Translations under genes and position numbers: made by a program
Origin: Gymnopus androsaceus JB14
Lineage: Eukaryota; Basidiomycota; Agaricomycetes; Agaricales; Omphalotaceae
NCBI GenBank assembly: GCA_009733575.1
Contig: ML769422.1
Location: 62,001-126,000 of the forward strand
Length of the DNA stretch: 64,000 nt
Direction: 5' to 3'
Notes under the pieces: model-generated
The model's database searches: none
What the model was told of the DNA's origin: nothing
Seen by the model: the letters and a program-made list of their open reading frames with translations, nothing else
Shown: piece by piece, positions 32,768 through 43,991 of the stretch
How positions within the stretch are numbered: the stretch's first letter is position 1
Layout: each line of letters begins with the position of its first letter

Positions 32768-32925
32768 AGTGCAAGGGAATAGCCCTGGACAAGAATAGGA
32801 ATGCGGGTAGAAGTGTGAGAGAATGATCTCAACTTTGTGAATAGTAGTGTGAGGGAATGTCCTCGAGTTGTAATAGAAGTACGAGAGAATGTCCTCAAAT
32901 TGTAATACTGTACCGTTCTGACCAA
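32768..32925. repeat. Minisatellite, about 34-bp unit, four copies
   Basis: Units of the form GTGYGAGRGAATG..CTC.A..TTGTAATA.(A) follow each other from about 32768. The same array lies in opposite orientation at 35628-35780. Both are followed by the same CTGTACC(A/G)TT(T/C)TGACCAAAAG sequence, so the array is part of a larger interspersed repeat. Confidence 0.65.
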
Positions 32926-35445
32926 AAGCTCATGATATGTGACATGTGACCTCTACTGTTCAGAAAATTCAGAGGTAGGTAGGTAGGTAAACCGGCGTGG
33001 TCCCATTGAGAAACAGCCAGGTTCCGCGTAACACACACAGTGCCTATATGTGTGCCACGGATGCCTAATGTCAATGAAGTTCATGTTGTTGTGGGAGGCA
33101 GTCAGGACTGCCCGGCTCGCAATGCTCACACTAAACGCGACAGAAAGCAGTCTGGTGCATAATATTTTTATTGACACGAGAGAGAACAGAGCCCAAGTTA
33201 TATTCCAGTATGTAGAGGTTGGTACAGTTCAGGTGCCGGGACCCAGGCTTCCTTGCCCGCGAAGACCGTACGTGCGCTCATCGCAGTTCACTTCAAGTAT
33301 TTTCTGTGAGTCTTCTGATCAAATCTTCTCCCTCTAGACCCACCCTCTACTACCAACGAACTTGATAGACGTGAGGATATTGTGCGGGGGAGCTGGCAGC
33401 TTCGAGTGCGTAAAGGTGATCCTCCAATGTCGTATGTGGTTTCAATGCGGTTTCCATTTTCTGGACTTATCCTCATCTACGTTCGATCTCCATGCTATAG
33501 ATTGGTCTTTTCTGATTTCAAAGTTCAAGATCCTCGGAGCTCAATCCTCAGAAATATTGAAGCTCTACACATGCAGGGTGTGAAGCTGCCCCGCTTTTTT
33601 GGAGTCGCGATGCTAAGGCACACAGATTAAATTCGACCCTTCGCACCACCCAGGAGCACTGTAGAACCTCCTTCATCATTGCGTGGCTGAGTTAGGAGGA
33701 TAGGGTCCATTCAATGCAGTTTTTTTTTTTTTAAGCTAAAGCGTCGGGACTGCCAACTCGGGAAGTCCAGTGAACCATTTTTACAAGTCAAACGAGGTCA
33801 AATGCCGCTTTTTGTTCTTATAAACATACTAATAAATTAATGATCTTTTCCACTCCATGCATTCCGAGTCTCTTGGATCCAAATGCCACCAGAGTGTCTA
33901 TGAGTCAATGCAGTGAAGACGAAGTGCATCATGGATGCAAGCACCTACTGTAAGGATTGGCGCCAATAAATAGAACTTTGCAGGCACGTCCCGCATACGT
34001 TGGTTAAGTGCTCCTGGTGAACTGCTTCTTGTTTTTCTCTCCACGCCAAGTTCGCACTGCAGCAAAGCATTTGTGTATCTGCAATGTGTACCCCACATGT
34101 ATATTCTCGATAGCATCTATCGGGAAGCGCTTGCACCGACTCATTGATCTGTTGAGGTAGGTTGAGGTTGAACTGAAATCCACTGAAAATGGCTTAACCA
34201 TTGATAAGGACCCTACAGAGGATATGAAATCGTCAGTGACTGGATGCCTTATTCGACTGGTGGCCGAAAAAGTACATGTATGCGAGCAACCGAGGGTCAT
34301 TCAGCCATCTATAGATTCATGTAGAACACCGATTACGTTTTATTCTAATGACGAAAGAATCAGCGCCAATCCATGCAAGGCGTCAGTCAGCGTATGTCGT
34401 CGGGTAAAGCCGTCTATGTTAACAATCGGTGCGCATGCCAGACCGCCTTAAATAATTGATTCTATTGTTAGACATGAACGCCAGAGTCCTTCAACTGCCA
34501 AATACAAAGGTTCGCGTCATATTTGTCGCTCCCGAACTTTAACTATGTGGAGAAAAACAAAACAGAAATAATTTAAATGTAGGACTCTTACGCACAGATG
34601 TCTGGCAGTCCTAAGGGTTCTATATGCAGGCTCGCGATAGAACATTCACTTTTGTAATTATATTCAGAAGAAAGTTGTTTTTAGAGCACCGATAAGCAAG
34701 GCAGAGATAGAGTAGGAAGCAAGTTGAGGTTCCCAGAAAGATTATCTTGATATGTCGTTGGTGATATTTTCTCCAAGTCTGTCACCTGGTGTTAATTTAT
34801 ACAGGGACTGGGCAGGAAACTGCAGGAATGTGAAGGTTGTCCAATAAGGAGGTTAACATTACCGTTACTTCATGCACATTCCGTCGGTGGAATCTTCTCT
34901 GAGAGGAGGAAATGAAACGTTCTGTGGCTAGGATAGCTGATTTCAATTTGCATTGAAAAATATACTTTGAAGGCTCGAAACTGTTTGCTCGAGATGCCTG
35001 AGCCACTGTCCCCACATTTAGCCAGACTACTAGTTAGACTTAGTAGTTAGTAGAGCAAAGTTCGTGTTTAGATTATTATAGGACGAATTCAAGAGAAATC
35101 AAGAATGAGTGGAGTAGGCACACTGCAAGCTCAAACACTTAAGGTTCAATAGCCGTAGGATAAAGTTGCGGTAAAAGAATCGGACACCGTGAGTATGATG
35201 GTGGCAAGTTTCAATTAATTTGATCGTTTGATTGATTGATGACGATGAATCGATTACTCGATGACGCTGAGCCTCTGTGCTTAACAATTTTGTGTGAGTT
35301 TGGTATTTACTGCAGTTTCCCTCCATTCTCGTGATAGAACGTTCACTTTGTAATAGAGGATAAGCCAACGCGGGCATTGAGAGTCAACCGGCACCGGTCC
35401 AGCGCCTATTAGCTTTGTTCTTTTGACTCTTACCACCATTGAATT
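32926..35445. other. Intergenic region without a recognised gene
   Basis: Short frames on both strands carry no known motif. There is a T-rich run (33720-33732). No inverted or direct repeat was found beyond short ones. Confidence 0.4.
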
Positions 35446-35625
35446 CATCAGCAAAACCTGTATTTTTGCTGGAGGTCTCCAGAGATCTCTGGAGCTTGAC
35501 AGCTGTCAAAAAAAACTGTCAATTTTCTCCAGAGATCTCCAGAGGTCTCTGGAATAGGGTACCTTGCTCCAGAGATGTCCCAAATGAATGGGTTTTCTCC
35601 AGCAAAAATACAGGTTTTGCTGATG
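35446..35625. mobile_element. CATCAGC-family palindromic MITE, copy 2 (180 bp)
   Basis: 29-bp TIRs begin CATCAGCAAAACCTGTATTT and end with the complement; flanked by TT on both sides (35444-35445, 35626-35627). The interior repeats CCAGAGATCTC(T/C)(A/G)GAG palindromes and has the shared core GGTACCTTGCT (about 35568). Beyond the first 15 bases the arms have no similarity to copies 1 and 3 but stay self-complementary. Confidence 0.88.
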
Positions 35626-35627
35626 TT

Positions 35628-35780
35628 ATCTTCAAATTCTTGCTTATTCCATTCCCAAGCCAAGGCCATTCCCACTTGCCAAGTCGAGATCATTCTCTCG
35701 CACTCCTATTCTCAAGTCAAGGACATTCCTTCACACTACTATTAACAAAGTTGAGATCATTTCCTTGTACTTCTACTGTA
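35628..35780. repeat. Minisatellite, about 34-bp unit, inverted relative to 32768-32925
   Basis: The reverse complement reads GTGTGAAGGAATGTCCTTGAC, GTGCGAGAGAATGATCTCGAC and so on. Directly adjacent to MITE copy 2 on one side and to the CTGTACCATTTTGACC repeat on the other. Confidence 0.65.
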
Positions 35781-35876
35781 CCATTTTGACCAAAAGTTCA
35801 GTCATGCATCACTTTGGCTCAAAATGAACAGTTCATGGGAGGATGTCACTGGTCATTTCAGGCTGTGAACACTGTG

Positions 35877-36594
35877 CATCAGCAGAACCTGGGTGAACGC
35901 TACAGCAACTATAGCAGCTTATAGCAATCCATAGCAGCCACAGCACTGTACAGTGCTGTGGAATGCTATGAGGTCCTATGAGGTCCTGTAAGATGCTGTA
36001 GGTTGACCGTTGCTCGAGCATTCTGACACCTGTCATTTCCAGCTGATGGATACGGCAACAGGGACCTTGGATGCTATTTAATCAACGGTTTTGAGTCTTG
36101 ACAAGTTCAACATCTTTTCCTCCCCCCACTAAGCTCAACTTGACTCAGACTGTAAGTTCTGCTCTCTGCAATTTTTTTTTGACTCGGATGCTCTAATTAT
36201 ATGTCTGATGACATTTTTTAGTGTCATTCGATGACATGGTAGGAGTCAAAGTTAATTAGCCTCATATACAATTTTATGCTACTTGTGGACCTGGTGGATG
36301 AGTTGAGTATGTATAGTGTTTAGAACCACCAATAAAATGATTTTATAAATATTTTGCTAGTATTTTGCTCTCGCGAGCCAGGGAAACAATTCGTAAGGAT
36401 AATATATTTGGTAATGAATCAGTATTGAATAGAACCCTGATCGCGGCGTTCCCGCGAAGTCCACAGCGATCCACAGCGATCCACAGCATCCCACAGTTCT
36501 GTACAGAGGGGTACCTTGCTATGGGTCCTATAAGTACTGTGGGTTCTGTACAGAGCTGTACAGCTCTGTACAGAACACCCAGGTTTTGCTGATG
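35877..36594. mobile_element. CATCAGC-family element, copy 3 (718 bp)
   Basis: 19-bp ends CATCAGCAGAACCTGGGTG and the complement of CACCCAGGTTTTGCTGATG, flanked by TG (35875-35876, 36595-36596). It carries GGTACCTTGCT at about 36511 and many CTGTACAG/AGCTGTACAGCT palindromes near the right end; the left arm has ACAGCACTGTACAGTGCTGT. The interior (about 36040-36360) is non-palindromic unique sequence with no clear frame. The flanks rejoin into the same repeat seen uninterrupted at 8655-8899. Confidence 0.8.
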
Positions 36595-36596
36595 TG

Positions 36597-38746
36597 ACAG
36601 CTGAAACAAATATATATAAGAAATATTCCTCAAAAATGGTTTAAAAAGTCCTTAAAAACACTCAAATTAGCCTTGATTTACTTACAAACAAGCCATTTCT
36701 GGCTTTAAAATAAGATATTCACCATATCATGAACTAGAAGGACAGGTGGATTCAATGCCAGTGAACAGTTCACAGATTGGTCACAGGTCACTGCACTCTG
36801 TGGACACTGATAAGCCAACTCCGTTGACTTATCTCGGAATAAAGGTGATCCGACACCGTTTCTCCGAAACCGTAAAAGTTCGGATATGTGTAGTCTCTGG
36901 TATTCGGATGTTCCTCCTAGGGCAACTAGTCGTTATTGTTATCCCAGGCATGATTTTGTGTCTTTCAACGTTTTTCTCAGGTGAACTAAGACCCATGGGA
37001 GAAGCTGAAGAATTACTTAGGTTTGTTCCGTTAATTATACGACGGATCGAGCTCACCCGAGCTGAATTGATATCCTCGGGAATTCTCGACTTATGTCTTA
37101 ATTGCAGCTGTCAAGTGCTGCCTGGAATGAGTCAGAGCCCAATGACTGGGAGGATGGGCGAAAAGCCGAACCTTTTGGGATCAAATTTTACTGAGCATAC
37201 TGTATAACTCCGGACTGGAACCCACCGCTATATACTAGCTGATGTATCTCTGGCTTACTAGAAGGCGAATCTAGGTATGGCAAGGTGTTATGGAGGTAGC
37301 TATAGGCAAATGGGCAAAACGCAGGATACGGCGGGAAATCTAGAATTTAGAACTGATGTGGCCGACGGTTTAGGTTCAATATTCTAAAAAACATTTCGAA
37401 CCTGAAAATGCCACGGAACGTCACCCATGATATATTGTTGTTGAGCCTGAAGGACCAGGTCAAGACCAGGTTCTAACAATATGCATATTATGCAAGGCAT
37501 GAATCCCAACCATCTTTACCAAGTTTTTCTCCATCCGGTCTGTATCTCGAGTGCACTAGTGGATATCAATCTGTGGAGCTGTTATGTAAAATGACTCGCC
37601 ATATGCAACTTTTCCCTTCAGTCACAATGCCAAGGGAATAAGTATGGCTGATATCATCACAAACTTTTTCAAAAAATTTTATTTCCGCAAACCCATTACA
37701 GTATTTAACCAGTCCTTTGGACATGATCACTCGTTTGAACAGTTACATTTTCTCAAGCTTATGGCCTGCTTGGAGGCTAATAAGGGATTTATTATATGTG
37801 CATTGGTCCATTTCACAATATTCTCCACAGAAATGCTCTCTCTTACTGTTGGTGGCATTTTATATGTTGTTTTACTGTGTCAGAGAGATATCATCAAAAA
37901 TTTGAATGAGCTACCTACAGCTCTTATGTTTTCCTATTTCCATATGAGTCTTTCTACACTATACAGAACAATGAGATGAACTACTGATATCAATTTCACA
38001 TGAAGAGATGAAGAATTGCAAGTCTGCCAAGCGTGACAAATGTCATGTATGTCACGGCGTCATTGCCGACCAAATGTCACGCTGTTTAAACGAGCCGGAA
38101 ACGCCGGTTTTAGGGCTGTCACCGTGCACCGCCCATTGCCATCGCTACATGCAGGCTACGTACAAGTGGTTTGGCACCAGCATAGCTCAGATGCTACCTA
38201 AGGATCCTAGATAGTTATTTTGATATCATACGCTCTGTGGCACGCTCAACAAAAAGATTTTATTTTGACCGTCCAAAGGACTGGTTAAATACTGTATAAG
38301 TATTTGAAAATAGCAATAACATAAACTTGGCATTCATACTCATAATTTGTTAATCTAAAAATGAAAAAGGTAGAAAATTGTACACCAGGAAATAGCCTGA
38401 CTACTGTATGATCAGACTGGGGCATTTCCTGGTGTACACTTTTTCTATGAACTTTCGGAATTTGCTGACGCAAGGGAATATTTTCTTCTCTTGCATTTAT
38501 GGCGCATCCAAACGTTTCCTTAATTAGGACAAGCTGAATCGCTCATATCAAGCTTACACAAAATATATTTGCACGACAGTCAAATTTCTTCATCCTAAAA
38601 TCAAAACTACAAAAAAGGTGGCGAAAACAAGTCAATGTACAAAATGTCCCTAAAGCAGTATGTTCGAGAAAAGAAAGCAAACGAAACCATGGCAGAAGAA
38701 ACGGTATACGGAGTAAATAAGGTATCTAATAGATGCATGGCGATTC
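36597..38746. other. Repeat-rich region with possible copia RNase H remnant
   Basis: 36597-36720 is the second half of the interspersed repeat. A frame at 37644-37979 starts MADIITNFFKKF after HNAKGIS-like codons, faintly recalling the (V/M)ADIFTKPL end of copia RNase H; support is weak. The remainder is non-coding. Confidence 0.3.
38371..38447. repeat. Short inverted repeat (hairpin), about 25-bp arms
   Basis: TAGAAAATTGTACACCAGGAAAT is followed after about 30 bases by ATTTCCTGGTGTACACTTTTTCTA. A possible MITE relic; no clear TSD. Confidence 0.6.
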
Positions 38747-41700
38747 TCACGACGGTAGTGGGGGCAAAGGAGGAATCTCATTCTTCTGCAGCTGTCGACT
38801 GGCATTACCGGGCCTTGATAGCTTGCGAGATCCTATCTGTTTAGAACGCTTTTCCTGCTCCTGCTGGAGCTGCGTCATAATTTGCAGCTGCTGCGCAATG
38901 AACTCTGATGTTCCCGGCCTATGTCAGAAGAATCTTAGTGAGTCTCAAAAAGAAGGAAAAAGAACACAGCGCATACCGCATTCGAAGTATTTGCATGATT
39001 GGTCTGCCCATTGGTAACCTCCTTCTCCTGTTGCTTCTCCTTCTTTCCGCTCCTTGATGGTGCCAAGGTTGCGTTGTTGATAGACACTTTTCGCCCGCTT
39101 CTTGATAGTTCCCGCTGAAGAACGAAAGCTTTGTTGCATCATACGAACACATTCCTCCATTAGTTCGTCTCTGCAAAAGAAGAAATGAGTATCCAGTGAT
39201 ATGTCGAGAATTAGAGACATACGTTCGACCAGTCGTAATACAACCGTATTGAAAAGACATCACGGTACTTTTGGTTTTGCAGAACTTCAAGTGATATTCC
39301 CTCACCACCAGGCGTAGAAGTAATCACACAGGAACTAGAATGAAACATCCGTTAGGTAAGCGTGAAAAAGCATAGATTTGGCTTTACCTTCAACCACTTG
39401 AACACAATATCAACCTCTTTATCTCTGAGAGGTTTCATATCAGCTAGAAACTTCGGACAACGGTGGCACCAAAAGACCTTCAATAACCGTAAGAATCTCC
39501 TTCCACACACGAGTCATGACTTTTTCCTTCGCCGTGTCGCTCAAATAGGTGTTTAATGTTTGGAGATTGGCGTCGAAATAATCAAAAAGAGGTAGAATCG
39601 CCTGCTCAATCTCGACGTCGGTGAGCTCTTCCGGCCGAATCCCGCGGTTTTTCCGAAGTGGGAAGTGGAATCTGTACTTCGCTGGAGGAGGCACCCAAAG
39701 CTGAACGGTACAGAGCGGTGACGTTGCCCAGAGCTTTGTTGTAGTCCAAACCCATACTATTGGCCTTGAGGAGAGTCTTGTACAACGGACCGAGAAAGAC
39801 ACTGTCTTATAAACGGTGACATCTAGAGAAAGAGGAGAACAAGAATGAGTAGATAGCGGGATGAAGAAGATGCAGTACCTTGTCAATGAAGATACGAAGC
39901 ATGTCCGACTCTGCTCTCTTCAAAAAGCGGAAAGCACGACCAAAGTAGAACTGGATATCGTCCTTTTCGCCTTCCATACTGACTCGAACAAGGACTCGAC
40001 CGTTTGAATCGAAGGTCCATCCATAGATCATGCGTCAGCAAATCACCGAAACGACGAGGATCCAAGCAAAGGTATGCTCTTCCAACGGTATCGTGTTTAC
40101 CGACCAATGCACGGTCACGAACACTGACCATAAGCCATAAAGGTTTCTCCACGGATATATCAAAAGTTTCCTCCCCTAGACGAAATGTCAAAATTCGAAC
40201 CGTTGAAAGAAGCAAAGTACTGACATCGTGGGGAGGCGGTTTCATAGATAGTCCTCGTCTTGGCAAGTCTAGTGCCAGCCTCGTCGCTAAGGGTGACAAA
40301 AGTGTCCAATTTGTTAGTTATCGAGGCTTCAGACGACGTCAATCCTTCAGCCAGGACAACCTTGACACTGAATAAGAACCGTTCCCGTTCCACCTTTTCC
40401 GGGACAGGTGGAGCTGAGTCTGCAAGTACTTCTGCCAGTTTGTCGGCTTCCATCTGATTGTACATATTGTCCAACAACTTTCGAGCAGCCTCGACGTTGT
40501 TCAACTTGACACATGACTCGGGTTGAAAGTTGAAAGGCTCGACTTTCTTTTCACCCTGAATAGCAAGCTGCCGAGCTTTCTCCAGCCACGCGGAGGATTT
40601 CTGTGGCTGAATGTAGTCATTGGGTCTAGGAAACATTTCCGCAAGAAATTTGGTTTCCACACTCCGACAGTAATGTTCTACGGCCTTGGCGACAGTCTAC
40701 AAGGGATTTAGCAAATGGGACGGTCTCGGAAGAAGAAACTGACTTTGGATAAAGCAGTGAAGAATCTGGCATTCTGATACTCATCGTCCCATTCCAGATC
40801 CTGCAGGAAGTTTATAGGACTTCGAAGAGAGTCGAACAAATCCACGATCGATGAACTGTGACCTTGAGCGTCTTCAGCTTGAAACTGGGAGGAGAGGTAA
40901 GATTTGGACCTGCACGACGCTGGGAAATTACATACCTTGTCTGCAGCTATAGCCTGTTCAATCATTCGTTAGTAAGAGTCGTGATCATGAAGAACCTGCT
41001 AGGCTCACAGCTTCCACCCAGCTTGCGGTTTTGTTATCTGTGTTTATTAGCCACTGCAGCACGTACGACTCGAAGAAGCCGGTGAGGTTGAAATCAATCT
41101 TCGTCCTGTAGAAAGTTCAACTGTGAGGTCAAGGCAGATCACACCAAAACTCACTCTGGGGCGAAGGCTGTTAACATTGCGATCAGGGTCTTCGTTCGGC
41201 GATACAAGGCGAATATATCCTGAATAGGTACATCCGGTGTTGGACCATTCATAGAGGACTCGAAAAGGCGTTTCTGGTCTGCCTGTAGCTCAGCGACGAA
41301 CATCGGTATCTGAACGTCCACAACCAATCGACACCACATCGATTTTGCTACGAAAATCTACAGTCAGACAGGGGAAAAGGAAACTCGGCTTCAATAAACT
41401 CACCCTAGAATAGGCTCTGGGAAACGTTTGTCCAATGCTTTTGCAGACTTTTCGATTTCGTCGGTCATCAAGAGTAAAGGGAGAGCTCGGTTGACGCCGG
41501 GAGCGGATTGTAACTCGCGCAACTTGACAGTGAAACTTTCCGTGGCGACTTGACGCACTCGATCCTGGACGTCTGCTAAACGAGCACTAACGTCCACATT
41601 GAAACGGTCGAGGAACCCACTATCTCGAACATGCTCGAGAACAGTGAGGTATGGTTCAATCTCGGAGGGCTTGAGGTTGGGTATGGCATCCATTGAGTGG

Positions 41701-43784
41701 TACAACGAAGAGAGAAAGATATTGAAAAGGCTTCCGTATATGTTACAAACATAATCAACCTAGAAAAATCCTCAGTCTAGGGAAGGCAGCGTAAAGAACG
41801 AGATACGAACATCCTGCAGGGGCCATTTTTCCAACTCGATGTCGTGCATGGCACGTACAACATTCTGCAGAGCTTCGGGTATACATTCGAGAGGGACATC
41901 GTTGCGTTCATAAAACTGCTTCACGAGGTCGAGGAAGCACGACGCTCGATAAGGATGTCCTATCCGCCACCGGATAGCGCATTCGTTGATAAGGTCAATG
42001 TGAGTCGAGGACAGAATACCCAGTGAGACCTCGTCGTTATCATCGACTTCTGGACTGAGCATAACCTCTAGGTCCGCTATAAGGCATAGCTCAAGAAGTC
42101 GTTTGTAGAATCGTTTTGGGTTGGGAGGAATGTAGGTAAAATGGTGACCAACTTCAATGTCGTCTTCATCGCCATCTTCCGGAGCTGTGACATCAACAAA
42201 GTCGCCACCCAGACCGTGTAGGGAGAGCCTGCTGCCTATTGAGCCCTGTCGAGAGGACTGTGTTTGAGAATACAGAGATCCAGGGCGAGCAGAAGATGAT
42301 GATGAGGTCGCAACAGACGGTAAGACATCTATTGGAGTGGACTTGGCTAATTCGGGATTAAATGACACCATGGCCACCATCATCTGTTGAAGTTGGGTCG
42401 TTTCCTGTGTCTTCCAGTGCTGCCAAGCGCTTTCGCTTTCGAAATCTTCTCTTCGCCCGGGGAAATGGGCATTTGCGTTGATATTTTTTAAACAAGTCTA
42501 CAGGACGTAAGTTCCAGTCCCAATAAGATGTAAAAGGTGGAAAATACAGACCTTGAGATCGGTGAGAGCAGCCTGTGGAAGATATAAATCAGTCGGCATT
42601 CTCTCTCTCTTTATATGGAAGATTCGTACCTTCTCTGTACATGTCGCCCTCAATGAATCGACCTCCTTCTGTACTGCAGACTCTGATATCTTGAACAGTG
42701 ACGCTACTGTTTTAACTAGAGCCATGTCGGAGATGTTCCCGCTGATGACCAGCGAGGCAGTGGAGTCGCGATCTCTGGAAGTTGACGAGGAGTCGTAACC
42801 AGAGTCATTAGACTGAGCTGGAGCAAGCTTTGCGGTATACATATCCAGCCTCCCGAGCAGCTCTGGAGATACATGATTCAGGCCTCGCAGACTTTCTCTG
42901 AGAAGCTTGACAAAGATAGCGATATGATTGTTAAGCTCAAACTTCCACGAATCACCAGCGAGGGTAGGCTCCTTCTTCAATACACCTGTGGCATGTGTCG
43001 CAAACATCAAGATGAGCTCTTCAATCTTCCGGTTCTCCTTCATTTGACGCTTGAAGGTATCCACCATAAACTGTCCATAGAACTTGCCCATCGTCCTCCG
43101 CACAAGCTGGTCCGAATATCTGGTAAAGCGGTTTCAGTAAGGCAAGATGTGAGATATCGATGTACGCACGCAGGGTCCTTGCCCATTGCGATATCCTGCA
43201 ACTTCTGCTCCAACACTTTGATCAGCTTGTCCGGAAACTTCACACTCTTGGAATTGGGACCCTCTCTGAGGTCCTTGATCATGTCACCGATTGAGAAATT
43301 GGAGAGAGCGGCCAATCTGGATGAATGTTCCTTTGATTCGCTTACTTTGCTCTCTGTCGTAGTCGTCGCTTTCGGGATCATAAGGTAGCTCAAAAGGCTG
43401 GCGTTCAGGACGTAAATTAGGACCTTTTTGATGAAAACAGGCATGAAAATCTGGAGCTCACGCTACTCGGAGAACATAGCTAAGTAAATATTCCAATCAG
43501 CTAGGTAGAGAAGAATGAGATCCTGGCTACGCACTTGAATAATTCATCGTCTGTAACGCGATACTTGGACATTCGTTTGTCGCTCGCGAAACTTGCATAG
43601 CTCCGCCTTGACATGGACTGTAATCAATATATGTTCGGGGAAGCGAGGAATAGCGTCGATTATGGTCGTAATTTACCGGAGGTCGTCCAGAGAAAGAACA
43701 GTGAAGAGAAGATACCGCCGTCCGTGAAGTACCTGAAGGAGCGAGTTTTCTTACTAAGCGATAGAAAATTAGCGCTTCATTCAA
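38747..43784 (-). CDS. UNC-13/MUN-family protein with central C2 domain (Ync13-like)
   Basis: Start ATG 43784; stop at 38747-38749 after EIPPLPPLPS; many short introns. N-terminal and middle helical MUN regions include FSIGDMIKDLREGPNSKSVK, FYGQFMVDTFKRQMKENRKI, YIPPNPKRFYKRLLELCLIA and INECAIRWRIGHPYRASCFL. A later block is FLQDLEWDDEYQNARFF. The C2 domain (about 40420-39920) shows NKLDTFVTLSDEAGTRLAKT and LWLMVSVRDRALVGKHDTVG. An MHD2-like helix follows: RPEELTDVEIEQAILPLFDY. The family primes SNARE-dependent exocytosis; fission yeast Ync13 acts in cell-wall integrity during cytokinesis. Single surplus bases near 40010 and in T5 39648-39652 break the frame inside conserved blocks. Part of this gene is duplicated at 19431-19960. 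Confidence 0.85.
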
Positions 43785-43991
43785 CCTAATTCAGTTGCCG
43801 AAATTTACTTGCGCTCAATCGTCAGCTGCGCGGCGTGACCTGCTGCGCGTCTGTGCATTGGACAATACTATTTTAGATAAGTGATACAAGATACCAGCAA
43901 GACATGCGTGATAAGTAAAGGATACAAACAGCTAGATGAAGTGAAGAAAACATTCCGTTTGCTAAAGAGGTAATAAATAAAAAAAGAAACC

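Noticed and set aside
36746..37207. 153-residue frame downstream of MITE copy 3
   Set aside because: Starts within an interspersed repeat, has no conserved motif, and its composition is unlike the genes around it.
37644..37979. 111-residue frame as a gene
   Set aside because: Isolated, AT-rich, no homologous motif beyond a faint copia RNase H end; left as an uncertain remnant.
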